From positions 1-60,086 of the forward strand of contig JAMPIG010000008.1 of the NCBI GenBank assembly GCA_023662875.1: 60,086 nucleotides of DNA, given 5' to 3'. Positions 7,909-16,296 of this stretch are shown piece after piece (position 1 is the stretch's first letter; each line of letters opens with the position of its first letter). The notes below the pieces were generated by a model, which had not been told where the DNA came from, did no database searches, and was given only the letters and a program-made list of their open reading frames with translations. A program made the position numbers and the translations under genes. Source of the DNA: Roseburia sp. (GTDB lineage: Bacteria; Bacillota; Clostridia; Lachnospirales; Lachnospiraceae).

Positions 7909-9672
7909 ATGGCAGAGAACAAGGCGGAAAATAAGACCGGTCAGGCGGCGGTCATAAAAAAAGTGCTGAATTATATCCGAAGGTATTGGATGCTGGTGGG
8001 ATTGTCGCTGATTCTGGCGGCGGCGACCGTGGCGCTGACTTTGTATGTTCCCATTCTTACCGGCAATGCGGTGGATCTGATTCTGGGACGGGACAGGGTG
8101 GATTTTGCGGGAGTATTCGATATCATGAAAAAAATTGCGGTGGCGGTGGCTTTTACGGCGGCGGCGCAGTGGATCATGAACACCTGCAACAATTACATCA
8201 CCTACCATGTGGTGAAGGACATCCGGGAGGACGCCTTCCGCCGCCTGGAGGAGCTGCCCTTAAAGTATCTGGACGCCCACGCCTACGGCGATATCGTCAG
8301 CCGCGTCATAGCGGATGTGGATACCTTTGCGGACGGACTGCTCATGGGCTTTACCCAGCTGTTCACAGGCGTGCTGACCATCGGCGGAACCCTGATCTTT
8401 ATGATGGTTACCAATGTGCCCATTGCGCTTGTGGTAGTGTGTATCACGCCCGTCTCTTTTCTGGTGGCCCGCTTCATCGCCACAAGGACATACTCCATGT
8501 TTCAGCTTCAGTCGGAGACCAGAGGAGAGCAGACCTCGCTGATCGAGGAGATGATCGGGAACCAGAAGATTGTGAAGACCTTTTCCCGGGAGGCGGCGGT
8601 GAAGGAAGAGTTTGCCGAGATCAACGCCAGGCTGGAAAAGTGTTCCCTGAAAGCGACTTTCTTTTCCTCGCTGACCAATCCGTGTACACGCTTCGTCAAC
8701 AGTCTTGTATACGCGGGAGTCGGCGTTTTCGGCGCGCTTTTGGCCATCCGGGGAGGAATCAGCGTAGGCCGCCTTTCCTGCTTTTTAAGCTATGCAAACC
8801 AGTATACCAAGCCGTTCAATGAAATTTCGGGCGTTGTGACGGAGCTTCAGAATGCGATTGTCTGCGCGGGCCGCATTTTTGACCTGATCGATCAGGAGCC
8901 CCAGACTCCCGATGCAGACGATGCGAGGGTGCTGAAAGACGCCCGGGGAAATGTGAGCCTTGAAAAGGTCTGTTTCCGTTATTCGCCTGACAGAAAGCTG
9001 ATTGAGGATTTTAATCTGGAGGTAAAACCGGGACAGAGGGTGGCGATCGTGGGGCCCACGGGCTGCGGTAAGACCACGGTCATCAACCTCCTGATGCGTT
9101 TCTACGATGTAGACAGCGGAAGGATTCTTGTGGACGGCACAGATATCCGCGACATCACCAGAGGGAGTCTGCGTACCAGCTACGGCATGGTGCTGCAGGA
9201 GACCTGGCTGAGAGCCGGAACCGTGCGGGACAATATCCGGATGGGAAAGCCGGAGGCGACGGAGGAAGAGGTGATTCAGGCGGCCAGGGCGGCCCATGCT
9301 CACAGCTTTATCAAGAGGCTGCCCGAGGGGTATGATACGGTGATCACAGAGGACGGCGGAAGTCTTTCCCAGGGTCAGAAGCAGCTGCTCTGCATCGCCA
9401 GGGTGATGCTCTGTCTGCCGCCTATGCTGATTCTGGACGAGGCGACCTCCTCCATCGACACGCGCACAGAGTTAAAGATTCAGAACGCCTTTGCCGCCAT
9501 GATGGAGGGCAGGACCAGTTTCATTGTGGCCCACCGGCTCTCAACCATTCGGGAGGCGAATATCATTCTGGTCATGCGGGACGGAAATATCATCGAGCAG
9601 GGGAATCACGAGAGCCTGCTGGCCCGGGGCGGCTTTTACGCGGAGCTTTACAACAGCCAGTTTGCGGGATGA
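7909..9672 (+). CDS. Heterodimeric multidrug-type ABC exporter, catalytic partner subunit
   Basis: 587 residues from ATG 7909; 31 bases separate it from the previous stop. The frame extends upstream to 7852, but that would overlap the preceding gene and give an N-terminus unlike the family. Membrane domain of six helices, then Walker A GPTGCGKTT, signature LSQGQ, and Walker B MLILDEATSSID with the catalytic Glu present. The LSQGQ signature here and the missing Glu in the partner are the complementary pattern of asymmetric exporters such as BmrCD, LmrCD and TmrAB. Confidence 0.88.
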   Translation: MAENKAENKTGQAAVIKKVLNYIRRYWMLVGLSLILAAATVALTLYVPILTGNAVDLILGRDRVDFAGVFDIMKKIAVAVAFTAAAQWIMNTCNNYITYHVVKDIREDAFRRLEELPLKYLDAHAYGDIVSRVIADVDTFADGLLMGFTQLFTGVLTIGGTLIFMMVTNVPIALVVVCITPVSFLVARFIATRTYSMFQLQSETRGEQTSLIEEMIGNQKIVKTFSREAAVKEEFAEINARLEKCSLKATFFSSLTNPCTRFVNSLVYAGVGVFGALLAIRGGISVGRLSCFLSYANQYTKPFNEISGVVTELQNAIVCAGRIFDLIDQEPQTPDADDARVLKDARGNVSLEKVCFRYSPDRKLIEDFNLEVKPGQRVAIVGPTGCGKTTVINLLMRFYDVDSGRILVDGTDIRDITRGSLRTSYGMVLQETWLRAGTVRDNIRMGKPEATEEEVIQAARAAHAHSFIKRLPEGYDTVITEDGGSLSQGQKQLLCIARVMLCLPPMLILDEATSSIDTRTELKIQNAFAAMMEGRTSFIVAHRLSTIREANIILVMRDGNIIEQGNHESLLARGGFYAELYNSQFAG

Positions 9673-9690
9673 GGAGAAGACTGACGGGAA

Positions 9691-9735
9691 ATGGTCGAAT
9701 GGCCATCTAATCGTGCTTGCGGCGCAATCATGGCA
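9691..9735 (+). repeat. Interspersed structured element, partial copy C
   Basis: Matches the 3' half of copy A: the GAATGGCCATC hairpin (here ATGGTC-GAAT-GGCCAT, 9691-9706) and the TTGCGG/GCAATCATGGCA segment. The 5' half is absent. It lies between the ABC pair and the coiled-coil gene. Confidence 0.55.
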
Positions 9736-9921
9736 TAGCTTTGATTCCCGCGGGCTAATGAGCCAGGCGGCCGCGAAAGGCTCAAAAAATGGTCACGAAA
9801 AACTCAAAAAACGGCATGAAACGGGCTGGAGGATTCTGCAGGAACAGCCGATATAATAAAAAGAAGAGAAATCGGGAAGCGCGGTCTGACATAGGAATCA
9901 AAGTACGCAGGGGGTATTGAA

Positions 9922-10770
9922 ATGAGAGTCGGAGAAAACATCACAATCTATACGGGGACACAGCCGCAGACGAACGGAGCGGTAGAAAACAGGGAGAAGG
10001 AGCAGGAAGAGCGAAAGACTCTCTTCGCGGGGGAGCTGAATCCGGGAAATACGCTGCAGGACAGGATTGCACAGCGGAAGGAGCAGGCCCAGAAGCAGGC
10101 GATGAAGGTAGTCGGGGAAGCCTGGGCGGGTCGGCAGGAGATCGACGAGGGGATGGACGAGAGCCGTGAGCATATAAAGCAGTTAAAGCAGGAAGCCAAA
10201 GAGCTTCAGGAGGAGGCTTCCGGCGTGACCGAACGGCTGGAGGATCTGGAAAAAGCCTATGAGGCGGGAGAGATCAGCCAGGAGGAGTATCTGTCGGAGA
10301 AAGCGAATCTGCAGCAGGAGGCCACTACCTATCAGAGCAAGCTTTCCGAAAACCGGGGCGAGCAGATGGGAGAAGAGGCGGTTATCCGCGGTACGAAGAG
10401 AGAACTGCTGAAGGATCAGTCCATGGTGAAGGCCCAGAAGGAAGCGGATCAGATTCTGGAGGCTGCCGCGGACGAGATTATCGGTATGGCGGTGGAGGCT
10501 TCCAGGGATCACATCGACGAGGAGAGCGAGAAGAGAGAGGAGCAGGCCGAGAAGATCCGGGAGGAAGAGAAAAAGAAGGAAGAGCTCCAGGCGAAGCGGG
10601 AAGAGCGGGAGGAAGAGTTGGAAGAGCTGCTCGAAGAGATGCCCGTCAAGGAGATGGTTTCCCTGGATCAGCTCCAGGAGGACATCCGGCAGGAGGTACA
10701 GGGAATCGTTGACAAGATGAAGCTTCTCGCGGACGATATCAAGGGGGCTGTAGTGGATCAGACGCTGTAA
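9922..10770 (+). CDS. Glu/Lys-rich coiled-coil protein, function unknown
   Basis: 282 residues, no signal peptide and no membrane segment. Almost the whole chain after residue 30 is heptad-rich and dominated by Glu, Lys, Gln and Arg, with two long predicted coiled coils (about 70-140 and 195-250) separated by an Ala-rich segment (about 160-190). The sequence looks cytoplasmic. The ATG is preceded by AGGGGG at about 9909-9914. I do not recognise a named family. It is followed by a strong terminator-like hairpin, so it appears to be a single-gene unit. The high charge density makes database matches prone to low-complexity artefacts. Confidence 0.7.
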   Translation: MRVGENITIYTGTQPQTNGAVENREKEQEERKTLFAGELNPGNTLQDRIAQRKEQAQKQAMKVVGEAWAGRQEIDEGMDESREHIKQLKQEAKELQEEASGVTERLEDLEKAYEAGEISQEEYLSEKANLQQEATTYQSKLSENRGEQMGEEAVIRGTKRELLKDQSMVKAQKEADQILEAAADEIIGMAVEASRDHIDEESEKREEQAEKIREEEKKKEELQAKREEREEELEELLEEMPVKEMVSLDQLQEDIRQEVQGIVDKMKLLADDIKGAVVDQTL

Positions 10771-10862
10771 AAAACAAGATACAGGTGATCATTGAGAACA
10801 GCCAGGGAAAAGAAGCTAAGAAAATCCGGAAAAGAAAAAATAAGACAGGCATGAATCGGCGT

Positions 10863-10904
10863 CTCCCGCATAGCATATAGAAAAGCTATGCGGGAGGCGT
10901 TTTT
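10863..10904 (+). promoter_or_regulatory. Terminator-like hairpin that sequesters the amidase ribosome binding site
   Basis: A perfect 12-bp stem, CTCCCGCATAGC (10863-10874) with GCTATGCGGGAG (10885-10896), 10-base loop, then GCGTTTTT directly before ATG 10905. The GGGAGG ribosome binding site (10892-10897) lies in the 3' arm. It can end the upstream transcript and also hide the start of the next gene if transcription reads through. Confidence 0.75.
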
Positions 10905-11429
10905 ATGGCGCTTGTTGTGCTGGACGCCGGACACGGCGGAGGGAATCCCGGGGCGGTCTATAACGGACGCCGGGAAAAGGACGATGTGCTGGCGTTGACG
11001 CTGGCCGTAGGGAGAATTCTGGAAGAAAACGGCGTGAGCGTGTATTATACCCGCACCGAGGATGTCTATGAATCCCCGGAGCAGAAGGCGATGGAGGGGA
11101 ACGCGGTGGGAGCGGATTACTTTGTATCGATCCATCGGAATTCCAGCCCCTATCCCAACCAGTATACCGGGGTGGAGAGCCTGGTCTACAGCCGTTACGG
11201 GGCGGCGGCCAGGATGGCAGGAAATATTAATCAGCATCTGGAAGAACTTGGTTTTGTAAATCAGGGGGTAAGCGAGGGAAAAAATTTCGTCGTGCTGAAC
11301 CGGACGAATATGCCGGCGGTTCTGGTGGAGGTAGGCTTCATCAACACGGACGAGGACAATCGGCTTTTCGACCGGCGGTTTGACGAGATTGCCCAGGCGA
11401 TTGCAGAAGGGATTTTGGAGAGCTTATAG
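10905..11429 (+). CDS. N-acetylmuramoyl-L-alanine amidase (Amidase_3), no signal peptide
   Basis: 174 residues, a bare catalytic domain. Zinc-dependent amidases of this family cut the bond between muramic acid and the stem peptide. Metal ligands fit H10 (LDAGHGG), E24 (GRREKDD) and H77 (SIHRNSS); the catalytic Glu fits E142 (VEVGF). There is no export signal, wall-binding repeat or membrane anchor, so it is either released by lysis or a holin, or acts in a spore/mother-cell setting; prophage endolysins have this form but no phage genes adjoin it. Its ribosome binding site is inside a hairpin, so translation is probably tightly controlled. Confidence 0.85.
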   Translation: MALVVLDAGHGGGNPGAVYNGRREKDDVLALTLAVGRILEENGVSVYYTRTEDVYESPEQKAMEGNAVGADYFVSIHRNSSPYPNQYTGVESLVYSRYGAAARMAGNINQHLEELGFVNQGVSEGKNFVVLNRTNMPAVLVEVGFINTDEDNRLFDRRFDEIAQAIAEGILESL

Positions 11430-11570
11430 GGGATGAGGTTTTTCGACGGCATCGCGGCAAGATAGCGGGAGCGCGCTAAAATGGCAGCGGCTCCTCTTCT
11501 GCGGGAATTCTGTGATCATAAAGAACGGACGAGGGAAGAGAAATTTCGGAAGCTGGGAGGGTCTCATGGA

Positions 11571-12788
11571 GTGAAAAGAAGGGACGGAAGCAAAACAGTG
11601 GGCGGAAGCCGGAAGGCGGGCGAATGCAAAACGGCAGGAGGGAGAGGAAAAATCGGAAAGGTCGGATGCATCGCTATAACGGCGCTCGGGATCGGTTCTC
11701 TGACAGTCTGCGGCGCGGCAATCAGGAGAAATGCCGCCAATCCCTCCGAAACCATCCGCCTGTCCGGAAGCACCTCTATGGCCCGTCTGTCCGGCGCGTT
11801 GGCGGAGGGCTTTATGGAGAAGTATCCGGGGATTACGGTGACGGTGGAGTTTACGGGCTCCGGATCAGGGCTCCGCGAGGCGGCCGATGGCGCGGTGGAG
11901 ATCGGAAACTCCTCCCGGGAGCTGTCGGAGGAGGAAAAGGCGTCTGGAGTAGTAGGAAACCGGGTGGCGTTGGATGGGATCGCGATATGCGTAGATCCGA
12001 AGAATCCGGTGCAGGGGTTGACTATGGATCAGCTGGCCCTGATCTATACCGGCGGGGTCAATCACTGGACTTTTGCAGGAGGGGAGGACATTCCCATTGT
12101 AGTCGTCGGGCGGGAGGCCGGCAGCGGGACCAGGAGCGCTTTTGAAAGACAGGCCGGGGTCGAAGGGATCTGCAGGTATGCCAACGAGCTCGACAGCTCT
12201 GGAGCGGTGATGGCAAAGGTAGCGGCGACGCCGGGAGCTATCGGCTACATATCGCTGGAAACGGCGGAGGACAGTGTAAAGCTTTTGAAATTAGACGGTA
12301 TAGAGGCAGAGCCGGAGATGGTTCGGGAGGGGCGTTATCCCCTTGCCCGGCCTTACATTATGGCGACCAGGGGAGAGATCGGGGAGCAGAGCCAGGTCGT
12401 ACAGCTTTGGTTTGAGTATGTTTACGGGGAAGAGGGGCGGAAAATCATAGAGGGGCTCGGGCTGGCGGCGGAGCGGGAAACACCGACAGGTCAGGCGTCA
12501 GCAGAGCGAAATGCAGGCCAGAACGCGGCGGAGCGGAAAACGCTGGCAGGTCAGGTGTCAGCAGAGCGTAATGCAGGCCAGAATGCGGCGGAGCGGGAGA
12601 CACCGACAGGTCAGGCGTCAGCAGAGGGAAATGCAGGCCAGTATGAGGCAGGGCAAGCACTGACAGGGCAGAAAACAGCAGAGCAGAAAACGACAGAACA
12701 GAAACCAACAGCACGGAAACCAACAGAGCGGGAAGAAACGGTGCGGACAGTACGACAGGAAACCGCCCGGGAAGCGGGCGGCGGATGA
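11571..12788 (+). CDS. pstS: Phosphate-binding protein PstS with a repetitive C-terminal tail
   Basis: 405 residues from GTG 11571, supported by GGGAGGG at 11555-11561 (spacing 9). Residues about 30-52 form a basic region plus hydrophobic export/anchor helix; LTVC at its end is not a good lipobox because Val precedes Cys. The mature part shows the PstS phosphate loop LSGSTSMARL and the later REAGSGTRSAFERQ motif. After about residue 299 the protein has a roughly 105-residue hydrophilic tail made of three 20-residue repeats followed by Lys/Thr/Glu-rich sequence, absent from ordinary PstS. Overlaps pstC by 4 bases (ATGA), so the pst genes are translationally coupled. Confidence 0.85.
   Translation: MKRRDGSKTVGGSRKAGECKTAGGRGKIGKVGCIAITALGIGSLTVCGAAIRRNAANPSETIRLSGSTSMARLSGALAEGFMEKYPGITVTVEFTGSGSGLREAADGAVEIGNSSRELSEEEKASGVVGNRVALDGIAICVDPKNPVQGLTMDQLALIYTGGVNHWTFAGGEDIPIVVVGREAGSGTRSAFERQAGVEGICRYANELDSSGAVMAKVAATPGAIGYISLETAEDSVKLLKLDGIEAEPEMVREGRYPLARPYIMATRGEIGEQSQVVQLWFEYVYGEEGRKIIEGLGLAAERETPTGQASAERNAGQNAAERKTLAGQVSAERNAGQNAAERETPTGQASAEGNAGQYEAGQALTGQKTAEQKTTEQKPTARKPTEREETVRTVRQETAREAGGG
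12465..12644 (+). repeat. Three 60-bp tandem repeats inside pstS
   Basis: Units 12465-12524, 12525-12584 and 12585-12644, each encoding a 20-residue segment rich in Ala, Glu, Gln and Asn (for example AAERETPTGQASAERNAGQN). Differences between units are few and mainly conservative; the reading frame is kept. Such arrays change length easily. Confidence 0.85.
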
Positions 12789-13717
12789 AGGGAGTGGGAA
12801 TTCCGGACTCCCTCCGGGACAGGAACCCCGGAAGAGAACGAATCGAAAAAGGCGCACAGGCAGTTTTTACCTTCTGCGCCCTGTTTGCGGTTTCCGCGGT
12901 AGCGGCCCTGTCTCTCTATCTGGTTTTCAGCGGAGCTCCGGCTCTGGTGAAAATCGGGTGGCGGGAAATCCTGTTTGGAAGAATCTGGTCGCCGACGGCC
13001 CCGGAGCCGCGGTACGGAATTTTTTATGTGGTTCTGACCTCTCTGGCAGGGACGCTTCTGGCCGTCCTGGCAGGCGGCTCGCTGGGGATTCTGACGGCAA
13101 TCTTTCTGACGGAGCTTGCAAACCCATGGACGGCCGGATTGATAAGCGGCGCGCTGGAGCTTCTGGCGGGGATTCCCTCTGTGATCTATGGATTGCTGGG
13201 GGTCTGTCTGGTAAATCCGCTGGTCTACCGGCTGGAGCTGGCGGTCTTTCACGATTCCCCAACGCACCAGTTCACGGGGGGCTCCAACCTGCTTTCGGCA
13301 TCGCTGGTGCTGGCGGTGATGATCTTGCCGACGGTTGCCAGTATGAGCGAGACAGCTCTCCGGGCCGTTCCGCCCGGTGTCCGGGAAGCATCCCTGGCTC
13401 TGGGGGCTTCCCAAGTGCAGACCATCTTTCGGTCGGTGCTTCCGGCGGCCAGGCCGGGAATTATGACGGCGATAGTCCTGGGGATGGGGCGGGCTCTGGG
13501 GGAGGCGACGGCGATCGCTTTGGTGTCGGGAAACCGGGTGAGTCTGCCCCTGCCCTTTGCCTCGGTGCGCTTTCTGACCGCCGCGGTGGTCAGTGAGATG
13601 GGATATGCGTCGGGGATTCACCGGCAGGTATTGTTTACGGTGGGGCTGATACTCTACGCTAACATTCTGTCGCTTAACGCAGCGGTGCGGGGAATCTGGA
13701 GGGAGGGGAGGAGATGA
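12785..13717 (+). CDS. pstC: Phosphate ABC transporter permease PstC
   Basis: 310 residues with about six membrane helices. It forms the inner-membrane channel of the Pst importer together with PstA. The cytoplasmic coupling loop is recognisable (VREASLALGASQVQTIF followed by PAARPGIMTA, about residues 199-225), as is ALGEATAIAL after it. Start ATG overlaps the pstS stop by 4 bases and the stop overlaps pstA by 4 bases, so subunit synthesis is coupled. No Pho box was recognised upstream of the operon. Confidence 0.92.
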   Translation: MKGVGIPDSLRDRNPGRERIEKGAQAVFTFCALFAVSAVAALSLYLVFSGAPALVKIGWREILFGRIWSPTAPEPRYGIFYVVLTSLAGTLLAVLAGGSLGILTAIFLTELANPWTAGLISGALELLAGIPSVIYGLLGVCLVNPLVYRLELAVFHDSPTHQFTGGSNLLSASLVLAVMILPTVASMSETALRAVPPGVREASLALGASQVQTIFRSVLPAARPGIMTAIVLGMGRALGEATAIALVSGNRVSLPLPFASVRFLTAAVVSEMGYASGIHRQVLFTVGLILYANILSLNAAVRGIWREGRR

Positions 13718-14625
13718 GGAATCTGCCTGGAAAGAAGCTCTGTCGGAGGCGGGTCAGGCTGACGGAGGTCTTTGCCCGGGGGGTGATTTACGGGGCTGCG
13801 TCCCTGTCGGCGCTCTTTCTGGCGGGAATTCTGGGGACGGTCTTCCGGAAGGGGGCGTCCGCTTTAAAGCCCTCCTTCCTGGCGGAGGCTTCTGATCTGC
13901 TGCGGGGGACGACGGGAGTCGGGGGAAACCTGGTCAATACGGGCTATATCCTGTTGCTGACGCTTGCTTTCGCCGTTCCGGCGGGGACGGGCGGGGCGAT
14001 CTGGCTCAGCGAGTACGCCAGGCCGGGACGGCTGGTTCAGACGGTGGAGTTCGCTGTCGATATTCTGGCCGGAATTCCGTCGATTTTGTTCGGCCTGTTC
14101 GGATATGTTTTCTTCGGCAGCCTGGGTCTTGGGTATTCTCTGCTTCGCGGGAGTCTTACCTTAAGTATGATGGTGCTTCCGCTGATTCTGCGCAGTACCG
14201 GGGAGGCGCTGAGGGAAGTGCCGGAGAGCTATCGCCAGGGGGCGCTGGCGCTGGGGGCGGGGAAATGGGATATGATCCGGACGGTACTGCTGCCCGCCGC
14301 GGCTCCAGGGATCCTGACGGGAGTAATCCTGGCGGCCGGGCGCATTCTGGGAGAGTCCGCGGCGCTTTTGCTGACGGCGGGAAGCGCAGGGGGCCTGCCG
14401 GAGGCGGGAGACGGATTTTTTGTATTTCTGAAGGGCCTGGGAAATAAGCTCTTTCAGTCCGGCGGGACGTTGACGGTGGCGCTCTATCTGCAGATGCAGA
14501 ACGGCAGGTATGAGGCGGCGTTCGGAATCGGCTGCCTGCTGATCCTGATTTCGGGGATGCTTGAGGCGGGGAAGGGGATGTTAAGCCATGTGTGGAGAAA
14601 GGCGGGAACCGGCGGCAGGGAGTAA
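13714..14625 (+). CDS. pstA: Phosphate ABC transporter permease PstA
   Basis: 303 residues, about six membrane helices, second channel subunit of the Pst importer. The coupling-loop sequence [20 protein letters not shown] and the following [13 protein letters not shown] are typical of PstA. The 5' end overlaps pstC by 4 bases; the 3' end overlaps pstB by 38 bases, which is longer than usual and fixes the relative expression of the two. Confidence 0.92.
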   Translation: MRNLPGKKLCRRRVRLTEVFARGVIYGAASLSALFLAGILGTVFRKGASALKPSFLAEASDLLRGTTGVGGNLVNTGYILLLTLAFAVPAGTGGAIWLSEYARPGRLVQTVEFAVDILAGIPSILFGLFGYVFFGSLGLGYSLLRGSLTLSMMVLPLILRSTGEALREVPESYRQGALALGAGKWDMIRTVLLPAAAPGILTGVILAAGRILGESAALLLTAGSAGGLPEAGDGFFVFLKGLGNKLFQSGGTLTVALYLQMQNGRYEAAFGIGCLLILISGMLEAGKGMLSHVWRKAGTGGRE

Positions 14626-15370
14626 AATAGCGATAAGCCGCCTGAATCTGTATTATGGGCCGGTTCACCTGCTGAAAAATATCGACCTGAAAATTCGGGA
14701 GCATACCGTTACGGCCCTGATCGGCCCCAGCGGCTGCGGTAAGTCCTCTTTCTTAAGGTGCATCAATCGGATGAATGATCTGGTGCGGGGAGCCAGGATC
14801 GAGGGGAGCGTAAGGCTGGACGGGGAAGAGGTTTACGACGGGCGGGTTGACGTGACGCTGCTTCGCAGAAAGGCGGGGATGGTCTTCCAGCAGCCAAATC
14901 CTTTTCCTATGACAATTTATGACAACATTTCCTACGGGCCGAAACTATTCGGGGAGAAAAGAAGGGACAGGCTGGACAGGATTGTGGAGGAGGCGCTGCG
15001 TAAGGCGGCGCTTTGGGAGGAGGTTCGGGACAGACTGCAAAAGTCAGCGATGGGGCTTTCCGGAGGGCAGCAGCAGCGGCTCTGTATCGCCAGGGCCCTG
15101 GCTGTGGAGCCGGAGGTGCTGCTGATGGATGAGCCTACCTCCGCCCTGGATCCGGTTTCCACCGGAAAAATCGAGGAGCTGACAGGGAGCCTGCGGGAGA
15201 GTTATACGGTAGTGGTTGTGACCCATAACATGCAGCAGGCGGCCCGGATTTCGGATCGGGCCGCCTTTTTTCTGAACGGTGAGCTTGTAGAGTCCGGCGA
15301 CGCCAGGGCGCTCTTTGGCAATCCCCGGGACAGTCGGACAAGGGATTATATTTTGGGACGCTTCGGGTGA
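14588..15370 (+). CDS. pstB: Phosphate ABC transporter ATPase PstB
   Basis: 260 residues. ATPase that drives phosphate uptake through PstCA. Walker [11 protein letters not shown]-loop [15 protein letters not shown], signature [15 protein letters not shown], Walker [14 protein letters not shown] and H-loop [10 protein letters not shown] are all present, and the PNPFP stretch after the Q-loop is diagnostic for PstB. It is the last gene of the operon: phoU, which usually follows, is absent and the next gene is convergent. Confidence 0.94.
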   Translation: MCGERREPAAGSKIAISRLNLYYGPVHLLKNIDLKIREHTVTALIGPSGCGKSSFLRCINRMNDLVRGARIEGSVRLDGEEVYDGRVDVTLLRRKAGMVFQQPNPFPMTIYDNISYGPKLFGEKRRDRLDRIVEEALRKAALWEEVRDRLQKSAMGLSGGQQQRLCIARALAVEPEVLLMDEPTSALDPVSTGKIEELTGSLRESYTVVVVTHNMQQAARISDRAAFFLNGELVESGDARALFGNPRDSRTRDYILGRFG

Positions 15371-15391
15371 GCGCCCGTTTTGGGAATCCGT

Positions 15392-15417
15392 CCGGAAAAT
15401 CAATCTTCCTTTTCCGG
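15392..15417. terminator. Hairpin between the converging pstB and degV genes
   Basis: CCGGAAAA (15392-15399) pairs with TTTTCCGG (15410-15417) across a 10-base loop that includes the degV stop codon. The A/T part of the stem can serve as a T-run in either direction, so this may end both transcripts, though it is short. Confidence 0.5.
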
Positions 15418-16284
15418 GCTGCGGTTGCCGAAGAAGATCACCGCCAGCATACCGGGGCCTGTGTGTGCGCCGATGATGGGACAGAGCGTCATTTTTATGA
15501 TATCCGCCCGGGGATTGATCTCCAGCAGCTGCTGCTCCAGCTCATCCGCCTTGTCCGGGCAGTCGCCGTGAACGATATAGACGCGGTTTTGGGTTTCGTC
15601 CCGGGTTGCGGCGTACTTATTGGCCAGCTCCCGGATCGCGAGCTTGTAGCCGCGCTTTTTCTCCAGGGTAACCAGCTTGCCCTCGTCGTCGATCTTCAGG
15701 ATCGGCTTGATGTTCAGAGCCGTGCCCAGGACAGCGGTGGTGGCGGGGATTCGGCCGCCGCGCTTCAGATACATCAGGTCGTCCACCATAAACCAGTGAG
15801 CCACGCTCAATCGATGGCTGTTCAGCCAGTCCGCGTTTTCCTCGGCGGGAAGGCCGGCTTCGCGGTTCTTTGCGGCCGCCTCCAGAAGCAGTCCCATACC
15901 GCCTGTGGCGCAGAGGGTATCCACGGGTACTACCTTCGCTTCGCCGTACTGCTCGGCAAGCTCGGAAGCCGCCAGGCAGACGGACTCGTAGGTCTTTGTC
16001 AGACCGCTGGAAAGAGACAGGTAAAGGATGGATTTTCCCTCTTGCAGGAAGGGGGTAAAGGTCTCGATATAAGCGTGGGGGGTTACCTGGCTGGTATGGG
16101 TTTCCTTTCCCTCCCGCTGGGCGTTGTAAAATCTTTTCAGAAAGTCCGGCGCTTCCAGATTCGTGCAGATCCGCTCTTCCTCACCGACGGTATAATGCAT
16201 GGCGACAAAGCGGATATCATACCGTTCCAGAAGGGCGGGGTCGATATCGGCGGATGCGTCCGTATAGATCAGATAATCGCTCAT
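15400..16284 (-). CDS. DegV-family fatty-acid-binding protein
   Basis: 294 residues. DegV/FakB proteins hold a fatty acid in a buried pocket and, in FakB members, present it to a kinase for phosphorylation. Family marks: YTDASADIDPALL near the N-terminus, the THTSQVTP segment (about 62-69), the LSLSSGLTKTYESV motif (about 90-103), LKRGGRIPATTAVLG (about 173-187) and AHTGPGMLAVIFFG near the end. AAAGGAGG lies just upstream on the - strand. It follows the CorC-like gene by 12 bases and is probably cotranscribed with it. No FakA-like kinase gene is adjacent. Confidence 0.9.
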   Translation of the reverse strand: MSDYLIYTDASADIDPALLERYDIRFVAMHYTVGEEERICTNLEAPDFLKRFYNAQREGKETHTSQVTPHAYIETFTPFLQEGKSILYLSLSSGLTKTYESVCLAASELAEQYGEAKVVPVDTLCATGGMGLLLEAAAKNREAGLPAEENADWLNSHRLSVAHWFMVDDLMYLKRGGRIPATTAVLGTALNIKPILKIDDEGKLVTLEKKRGYKLAIRELANKYAATRDETQNRVYIVHGDCPDKADELEQQLLEINPRADIIKMTLCPIIGAHTGPGMLAVIFFGNRSPEKED

Positions 16285-16296
16285 GGTTTTCCTCCT

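Noticed and set aside
10905-11429. Prophage endolysin cassette
   Set aside because: The amidase is endolysin-sized, but there is no holin or phage structural gene nearby.
12465-12644. CRISPR-like array
   Set aside because: The 60-bp units are contiguous, coding and in frame with pstS; there are no spacers and no cas genes.
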